In this document: piece by piece, positions 39,946-44,488 of the stretch
Numbering within the stretch: the stretch's first letter is position 1
How the letters are laid out: each line of letters opens with the position of its first letter
Assembly: GCF_002379365.1 (NCBI RefSeq)
Contig: NZ_JQIU01000008.1
Span: 2,205,871-2,250,358 of the forward strand
Source: Brachyspira sp. G79
GTDB taxonomy: Bacteria; Spirochaetota; Brachyspiria; Brachyspirales; Brachyspiraceae
DNA length: 44,488 nucleotides
Reading direction: 5' to 3'
Position numbers and translations under genes: made by a program
Notes under the pieces: model-generated
Seen by the model: the letters and a program-made list of their open reading frames with translations, nothing else
The model's database searches: none
What the model was told of the DNA's origin: nothing

Positions 39946-40824
39946 ATGGGAACTCAGGCGGTTATTGTATTTATAATTTGTTTTACCGTTTTAGTAATGT
40001 TTTTTGGGATTTTATTTATGATGCTTAAACATAAAGATAAAAATCTCAATGTGAAATCGAAAGGGGATTTAAAAAATCAATCTTTTGAGATAGATCTAGA
40101 ATTTAATTCTAATAAAACTATTGAAGAATTAGAGAAAAAAGTTCAGGAAACAAAAAAAATAGTAGATATATCAAGCCCGAATGAAAGTGTAGAAAAATTA
40201 AATATAGACATTGTAAAAAATAATGATTTCAAAGAAACAATCAGCAGATTAACTAATTTAATTAATACATTAAAAAAAGAAGTGAAATATCAAAAAACTG
40301 TACTTATATGCGAGCTTATAGTGTGGAGTGTTCTTTTTGATATGATCTGCGATATTTCAATTCTTATTATTAGAAATCATCTAAATACGATTGGCAACAT
40401 AGAATACAATAAATATATAGAAAAGTTTATAAATAATTTAAATACTCATATAAATAATGAATTTAAAAATAGTACATTATTAGAAAAATACAATATAGAA
40501 ACTATTTTAGGAAATGATTATTTTATGTATAAAACAATGATTAAATATATTTTCAATATGATGAGAGATTATCATATTGATGTTGTCAATAAAACAAATA
40601 AACCTAAAGAAGAGTTATTAAAGAATGCTGCTTTAAACTTATCAGATAAAATATATTCAGCACTAGGACTGATGGATATATTTTATTCTGATTTAATGTC
40701 TGTAGAAATTGGAGTTGTTAGAGAAGAGATAAAAGGTTTAAAGATTTTTCTGGGTGGAAAGATGATTGAAACTTTACAGAAAAATAATGAATTAGACAAG
40801 GATAACGCTATCTATGAAAGATAA
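39946..40824 (+). CDS. Membrane-anchored lysis-region protein, unknown
   Basis: The 292-residue protein has one strong N-terminal membrane span (AVIVFIICFTVLVMFFGILF), a coiled coil around residues 60-125, and a helical C-terminal domain with another hydrophobic stretch near 120-145. It lies directly between endolysin and holin candidate. No family recognised. GGAGG precedes the ATG. Confidence 0.5.
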   Translation: MGTQAVIVFIICFTVLVMFFGILFMMLKHKDKNLNVKSKGDLKNQSFEIDLEFNSNKTIEELEKKVQETKKIVDISSPNESVEKLNIDIVKNNDFKETISRLTNLINTLKKEVKYQKTVLICELIVWSVLFDMICDISILIIRNHLNTIGNIEYNKYIEKFINNLNTHINNEFKNSTLLEKYNIETILGNDYFMYKTMIKYIFNMMRDYHIDVVNKTNKPKEELLKNAALNLSDKIYSALGLMDIFYSDLMSVEIGVVREEIKGLKIFLGGKMIETLQKNNELDKDNAIYER

Positions 40825-41074
40825 AAAAGATAATTTTATTGAAGATATGCTCAAATGTTCAAAAAGCGGACATTATTCTTCAATGCGTTTAATTAGTACA
40901 GTAGGGAGCTTGACTATTCTTTTTTGTATTGTTTGGCTTACTATCAAAGATACTCAAGCACTTTCTGAAACTATAATGTCATTCGGGATTATCCTTGGGT
41001 TTTTAGTAGGTGGCAAGACAATTCAAAGTAAGTTTGAAAATAAAGAAGAAAAAAAGGAATCAAATGACAATTAG
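40814..41074 (+). CDS. Holin candidate
   Basis: An 86-residue protein with two membrane segments (about residues 26-43 and 50-67), a charged N-terminus and a highly charged Lys/Glu tail (NKEEKKESNDN), a typical small holin layout. It overlaps the preceding gene and lies close to the endolysin. The assignment is by topology and location. Confidence 0.5.
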   Translation: MKDKKDNFIEDMLKCSKSGHYSSMRLISTVGSLTILFCIVWLTIKDTQALSETIMSFGIILGFLVGGKTIQSKFENKEEKKESNDN

Positions 41075-41297
41075 AGAATGTATGCTTTTTATTTATAGTA
41101 AGCAAAAAAGTATTACTGATAAAGAAGAGTTAGATTTTTTAGACAGTGTTTTTACTTATTTAGTTGATTATTATGATCATTCAAAAGAAAGTAAAAAAGA
41201 AGTTATTACTCAGTCTGAAATAGATGCTGTAATTGAAGGACTTGATGAAGAAATTTTAAACAAAATTAAGGACATAAAAAATGATAAGAACTCTTGA
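41064..41297 (+). CDS. Small protein, unknown
   Basis: A 77-residue acidic helical protein starting MTIRECMLFIYSKQKS. ATG 41064 is chosen because AAAAGGAA precedes it; it overlaps the holin candidate by 11 bases and the next gene by 17. Confidence 0.45.
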   Translation: MTIRECMLFIYSKQKSITDKEELDFLDSVFTYLVDYYDHSKESKKEVITQSEIDAVIEGLDEEILNKIKDIKNDKNS

Positions 41298-41580
41298 TGA
41301 AACTATAACTTTTTATAAGAAAAAATATGAGCTATTAAAAAACTATGATAATTTAAAAGCTGAAGAATATAGAGAATTGTATAATTGGCTTATAGATTAT
41401 AAAAGATTAAAAGCTAAAGAAGAGTCAGAAGAAACTCAAAAAGAAATTAATACTATATTAGAAAAAAGAAATCAAAATCATAATCGTTGGGATATGATTA
41501 AAGAAACATCAAAAAAATTAGAAGATAATTCTATTGAAGATATAGAAAAAATAAAAGAATGTATATATAAAAATAGGTAG
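41281..41580 (+). CDS. Small coiled-coil protein, unknown
   Basis: A 99-residue Lys/Glu-rich helical protein (MIRTLDETITFYKKKYELLK...), overlapping the previous gene by 17 bases. No ribosome site is obvious, suggesting coupled translation. Confidence 0.45.
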   Translation: MIRTLDETITFYKKKYELLKNYDNLKAEEYRELYNWLIDYKRLKAKEESEETQKEINTILEKRNQNHNRWDMIKETSKKLEDNSIEDIEKIKECIYKNR

Positions 41581-41587
41581 TATAAAA

Positions 41588-41971
41588 ATGTCGGTAGCTA
41601 TAACTTTTATATTAAACTTCATTAAAAATAAAGTGCTTGAGATTATTAAATCTAAATATTTTTTAGTGTTTGTGCTTTTTTCATTGATGGCTTTTATGGT
41701 ATTTTTTATAATATTTCAATTAAAAAGCAAAGACATAAAAATAAAAGAACTTGAAGAAACACTCTACACTACAAAACTTGAATTGTCAAATATGGTCATT
41801 AAAAAAAACATTGCTTTTCAGTCTAATAGTCAATATATAAAAGAGATATACACAAACAGCAGTGAGGCAATAGAAAAACTTACTGAAGATAAAAAATATA
41901 ATTCTAATGAGATTATGACATTAGATAAAATAATTAAAGACTACAATAACGCACGCTCTCCGCCAAGATAG
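41588..41971 (+). CDS. Inner-membrane spanin candidate (Rz-like)
   Basis: The 127-residue protein has one N-terminal membrane span (about 25-46, FLVFVLFSLMAFMVFFIIF) followed by a periplasmic coiled coil (IKIKELEETLYTTKLELSNM) and a Pro-containing end. This is the i-spanin layout, which works with an outer membrane lipoprotein to fuse inner and outer membranes at lysis. A matching lipoprotein is found at 42746. Confidence 0.6.
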   Translation: MSVAITFILNFIKNKVLEIIKSKYFLVFVLFSLMAFMVFFIIFQLKSKDIKIKELEETLYTTKLELSNMVIKKNIAFQSNSQYIKEIYTNSSEAIEKLTEDKKYNSNEIMTLDKIIKDYNNARSPPR

Positions 41972-42035
41972 TTAAAAATATTTTGGTAATATTAATTTAT
42001 TATTAATTTTGGAGTGTGTATGAACAGGATTAGAG

Positions 42036-42149
42036 ATGAAACAAAATTATTTAACTAAAAAGCAAATAACAAAAATTAAGAAAAAAGCTAGAAAATATAA
42101 AAAACTGTTTGACAAAATAACAAAAGTATTGAACGAGGAAACTAAATAA
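42036..42149 (+). CDS. Small basic peptide, unknown
   Basis: Thirty-seven codons, very Lys-rich (MKQNYLTKKQITKIKKKARK...). Its stop overlaps the next ATG (TAATG). Ribosome site is weak, so the confidence is low. Confidence 0.35.
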   Translation: MKQNYLTKKQITKIKKKARKYKKLFDKITKVLNEETK

Positions 42150-42373
42150 TGCTTAAATTAATATTAATTAGTTATAAAAATCTTTATAGGTATATTCTCA
42201 AATATATTAAATTATTAAAAGAAGATACACCTCTTAATTTATTAGAAACTGTATTCTATTTTTTTAATATTATTGAGTTCATATTTTTTGTAATATTTCA
42301 AATATTTTATATACCTTTAAGATGTTTGATAACTAAAGAAAGAATCAAATATTTTTTGGAAATTGTAGAATGA
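42149..42373 (+). CDS. Small membrane protein
   Basis: A 74-residue protein with a hydrophobic centre (FYFFNIIEFIFFVIFQIFYI, about residues 36-55) and basic ends. It is coupled to both neighbours by overlapping start and stop codons. It could assist holin action; nothing specific supports this. Confidence 0.45.
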   Translation: MLKLILISYKNLYRYILKYIKLLKEDTPLNLLETVFYFFNIIEFIFFVIFQIFYIPLRCLITKERIKYFLEIVE

Positions 42374-42753
42374 AAAAAAATAAAGAAGTAAGTATTGATA
42401 AAAAAGTTTTAGCAACTGAAAAAACAATAACTAAAATATATAAAATATCTGACAAATTGGAATACTTATCAGATATTATAGAAAATTATTACAATACTGA
42501 TATTTCTTTTTCTAATAAAGAATTAAAAGAAAAATATCATAAAGACTTAATATATATTAAACACAAAAGCAATAAGAAAATAAAAAGAACAGAAAGTAAA
42601 TATTGGTCGTATAGGAAAAAAACAGATATACTAAAATATCAATTAAAAATGCGTTGTAGCCGTTGCGGTGTTAATTATGTTGATTTTATATGTTATGATT
42701 ATGGTTTATGTAAAAGATGTCAAAATGAATTATTAGAGTTTATAGATGGATAA
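42370..42753 (+). CDS. Zinc-ribbon protein in lysis region
   Basis: A 127-residue basic protein whose C-terminal 30 residues form a zinc ribbon: CSRCGVNYVDFICYDYGLCK then RCQNEL, with CxxC at both ends (about residues 95-98 and 113-117). It overlaps the o-spanin gene by 8 bases. Function unknown. Confidence 0.5.
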   Translation: MKKNKEVSIDKKVLATEKTITKIYKISDKLEYLSDIIENYYNTDISFSNKELKEKYHKDLIYIKHKSNKKIKRTESKYWSYRKKTDILKYQLKMRCSRCGVNYVDFICYDYGLCKRCQNELLEFIDG

Positions 42754-42961
42754 AATATTATTTTTATTTTTACTTATATTTTCTGTTAGCTGTACTACTG
42801 TTAAATATGTTACAGTTCCGCTTTCTCCTCCGCCTGAACCTTATATTGTGTCTGAAGGGCAGATTAAAACTCAAAAGGACTTATTCAAAGAGTATCAAAA
42901 AACTCTCATCAAGTTAAATGAGTGGGAGGCTTGGTATTCTATTCAGACTAATACTAATTAA
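42746..42961 (+). CDS. Outer-membrane spanin lipoprotein candidate (Rz1-like)
   Basis: A 71-residue lipoprotein: signal (MDKILFLFLLIFSVSC, Cys at residue 16 as lipid site), then TTVKYVTVPLSPPPEPY, the Pro-rich stretch typical of Rz1-type o-spanins, and a helical end. It would pair with the i-spanin at 41588. Last gene before the late terminator. Confidence 0.65.
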   Translation: MDKILFLFLLIFSVSCTTVKYVTVPLSPPPEPYIVSEGQIKTQKDLFKEYQKTLIKLNEWEAWYSIQTNTN

Positions 42962-43017
42962 TAAATTGACAATCATAAAATAAAATATATACTATTTAAT
43001 AGCTTAGTTAAACAATC

Positions 43018-43046
43018 GGCACTCTAAAAAAAGAGTGCCATTTTTT
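43018..43046 (+). terminator. Late operon terminator
   Basis: GGCACTCT (43018-43025) pairs perfectly with AGAGTGCC (43032-43039), loop of A, followed by ATTTTTT. It ends the late transcript just before the convergent integrase gene. Confidence 0.9.
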
Positions 43047-43081
43047 ATATCATTGCTTTCAAATTAATAAAAAAGTTTATA

Positions 43082-44044
43082 TTAATTTTCTTTTATTTTT
43101 CTTCCTCTAAACATTTTTAATATGTCATTAAAATGTACGCATTTAGGTTCTTCTTCTTTTATTTTAAATAAGTTATGATTTTCTAAAGCTATATTTAATC
43201 TTTTTTTATCAGCTTTAATATAATGATCTACTGTAGTTTGTACTTTTTTATGTCCAAGTAATAATGCTATATCCTGAACTTGTATATTATTATCATTATA
43301 AAGTTCAGTAGCTAACCCTCTTCTAAAACTATGAAGTGTAAAATCAATATTATATTTTTTTGAAAGTCTATTAGCTATATGACTTATACTTCCTATTGTA
43401 CATTTTTTTCCTTGCTGAGTGATTAAAAGATTTTGTATATTTTTTTCTGCTCTTTTATTTCGCTCTATTAAATAATCTTTCAAATAATTTTTTACTATTT
43501 CAGCTAATAATACATAGCGAGGCTTTTTATTGCCTTTTGGATTAGCTATGTAAATTGTATTATTTTCAAAATCTATATCATCTAGTTTTATTCCAACAAC
43601 TTCTTTCCTACGTATTCCAGTTGTTGCTAAAATTAAAAACATTAAAATATTTCTTTGATTAGCAAAACCTTTTTTCTTTTTCATAAGTTCTATTAATTCT
43701 ATTGTTTTATTGCTGTCTATCGTAGAAGTATTTTGTATAACATATTCAGGTATTTTTACATTTAATATACTAGTATTTAAATCTGCTTCATAAACATCAT
43801 TTAAAAAATCAAAATATTTATGAATTGCATTTTTTACATTTTTTGCTATATTTCTTCCTTTTTCGTTTATCGTTTTAGAATATATTTGAATGATGTGTCT
43901 TTTCTTTAATTCAGATATAGCTACATCACAATGTTTGAAAAAATATTTTTCTAAAGCATAGCAATAGTTATATGTTGTAACCTTGCTTATACTTAAATGA
44001 CAGTAATTTATAAACTCTTCTTTTAATTCTTTGAACTCATACAT
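43082..44044 (-). CDS. int: Tyrosine recombinase (phage integrase)
   Basis: A 320-residue enzyme with an N-terminal SAM-like core-binding domain (residues 1-95) and a catalytic domain: ATTGIRRKEVVGIKLDDI (first Arg), NPKGNKKPRY (beta-hairpin Lys), LHSFRRGLATEL (His-x-x-Arg), LLGHKKVQTTVDHYI (His and nucleophilic Tyr). It integrates and excises the element. GGAG precedes the ATG; its leader has the inverted pair TTGCTAGCT/AGCTAAGCAA that could mask that site. Expressed from a consensus promoter at 44146-44174. Confidence 0.9.
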   Translation of the reverse strand: MYEFKELKEEFINYCHLSISKVTTYNYCYALEKYFFKHCDVAISELKKRHIIQIYSKTINEKGRNIAKNVKNAIHKYFDFLNDVYEADLNTSILNVKIPEYVIQNTSTIDSNKTIELIELMKKKKGFANQRNILMFLILATTGIRRKEVVGIKLDDIDFENNTIYIANPKGNKKPRYVLLAEIVKNYLKDYLIERNKRAEKNIQNLLITQQGKKCTIGSISHIANRLSKKYNIDFTLHSFRRGLATELYNDNNIQVQDIALLLGHKKVQTTVDHYIKADKKRLNIALENHNLFKIKEEEPKCVHFNDILKMFRGRKIKEN

Positions 44045-44073
44045 TGCTTAGCTCCAAACGTTATTTCAGGATT

Positions 44074-44086
44074 AAGCTATAAGCTA
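44074..44086. repeat. Right copy of AAGCTATAAGCTA
   Basis: The same 13-mer as at 173-185, here in the integrase leader between promoter and start. Candidate integrase arm site or operator. Confidence 0.35.
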
Positions 44087-44145
44087 GCAATGATAGACTC
44101 ATTATCGTAGCTTTTGAAAAATCCTTTAATAATGTTTATAAATAC

Positions 44146-44174
44146 AGTATATATTTATATTAAGTTAATGTCAA
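44146..44174 (-). promoter_or_regulatory. Consensus sigma-70 type promoter of integrase
   Basis: On the minus strand TTGACA (44169-44174) and TATACT (44146-44151) are spaced by exactly 17 bases, about 100 bases upstream of the integrase start. Confidence 0.75.
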
Positions 44175-44215
44175 CTTTATATACAATTTTTTTTAAATAA
44201 AAATAGGAATTTATT

Positions 44216-44230
44216 TTTTGTACACTTTTT
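44216..44230 (-). repeat. Inverted copy of AAAAAGTGTACAAAA
   Basis: On the minus strand this 15-mer equals the left terminal repeat with its A-flank (42-56). It lies about 215 bases inside the right repeat, between the two divergent promoters, suggesting a binding site for integrase, excisionase or a repressor. A/T richness weakens the case. Confidence 0.4.
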
Positions 44231-44253
44231 TTTAATTTTATTTGATTTTTTAC

Positions 44254-44282
44254 TTGATTATTTTTCTAATATGTACTATACT
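44254..44282 (+). promoter_or_regulatory. Rightward promoter before the att-crossing gene
   Basis: TTGATT (44254-44259) and TATACT (44277-44282) with 17-base spacing, followed 50 bases later by an ATG with AAGGGAG. Divergent to the integrase promoter. Confidence 0.65.
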
Positions 44283-44332
44283 GATTATAGTTCAAGAGAT
44301 TAAAAAATTTTTTTTTAAAAAAGGGAGATAAA

Positions 44333-44488
44333 ATGAGCAATTCTTTATTATTTAATTATGCTAGTAACCGCCCTCATAATAGTATATCTCTTGAACAAGT
44401 ATGCTCCCTTGTTGAGGGCGTTTCTTATATCTTCAATCAAATCTGCAAAAAGTGTACTAAATTAGAAAAAAATATATCATTATTTGTA
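44333..44488 (+). CDS. Short gene reading through the right att repeat (partial)
   Basis: Open from ATG 44333 (AAGGGAG upstream) to the window end without a stop: MSNSLLFNYASNRPHNSISL, then EQVCSLVEGVSYIFNQICKK and CTKLEK. The att repeat encodes CKKCT in frame. Joined to the left end, as in the circular phage, the same frame would stop at 63-65 and make a 45-residue protein, with the terminator at 112-158 just after. An inverted repeat, CGCCCTCA (44369-44376) and TGAGGGCG (44413-44420), lies inside. It may be a phage peptide, a host gene captured at att, or a structured RNA. Confidence 0.45.
   Translation, partial: MSNSLLFNYASNRPHNSISLEQVCSLVEGVSYIFNQICKKCTKLEKNISLFV
44444..44457. repeat. 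Right copy of 14-bp terminal direct repeat (candidate attR core)
   Basis: Identical to 39-52 and about 400 bases from the integrase start, as expected for an att core. It is inside the open frame starting at 44333. See the left copy for limits. Confidence 0.5.

Overview
The window is an almost complete genome of a temperate, contractile-tailed phage (myovirus type), probably an integrated prophage of a very AT-rich bacterium. TGA is used as a stop and TGG as Trp, so this is not a Mycoplasma code. The base composition, the paired inner/outer membrane spanins (implying a host with an outer membrane) and the gene style suggest a spirochaete such as Brachyspira; this host call is an inference from sequence style. 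A 14-bp direct repeat lies near both ends (39-52 and 44444-44457), next to a leftward tyrosine integrase (43082-44044), as expected for attL/attR.

Layout. 219-11212: rightward early region of tightly packed, mostly small genes: Gp157-like protein, RecT-like annealing protein, replisome organiser, winged helix protein, methylase-like protein, VRR-NUC nuclease, several Cys-rich miniproteins, a FliA-like sigma factor and a Cys/HTH protein. Four of these genes are interrupted at homopolymer runs, three of them at A-rich heptamers of the -1 slippery type. 11220-42961: late region. Module order is unusual: prohead protease/scaffold, cement, major capsid, connectors and tape measure come first, then terminase, portal (with a C-terminal nuclease-like domain) and minor head protein, then sheath, tube, chaperone pair, hub, spike, gp25/J/I baseplate set, tail fibre, GH19 endolysin, holin candidate and spanins. 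Leftward cargo cassettes (thermonuclease; TM2 protein plus secreted protein) and a rightward retropepsin pair are inserted between late operons. 43082-44488: integrase with its own consensus promoter and a short rightward gene that reads across the right att repeat.

Two kinds of recurrent noncoding signal stand out. First, a perfectly conserved 20-bp sequence occurs six times, at the heads of late operons and around one noncoding stretch; it looks like a phage-specific late promoter, and the phage sigma-like gene is the obvious candidate partner. Second, eight copies of a roughly 55-95 nt RNA element sit in the leaders of structural genes. Each can fold into a 13-nt outer helix carrying conserved tandem G.A mismatches (or a GAA/GUA internal loop) capped by a hairpin whose sequence varies while its pairing is kept. 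In most copies a strong Shine-Dalgarno lies just 5' of the helix and the start codon 9-11 nt 3' of it, so folding would bring the two to normal spacing. I recognise no described family for this element and consider it the most novel feature here.
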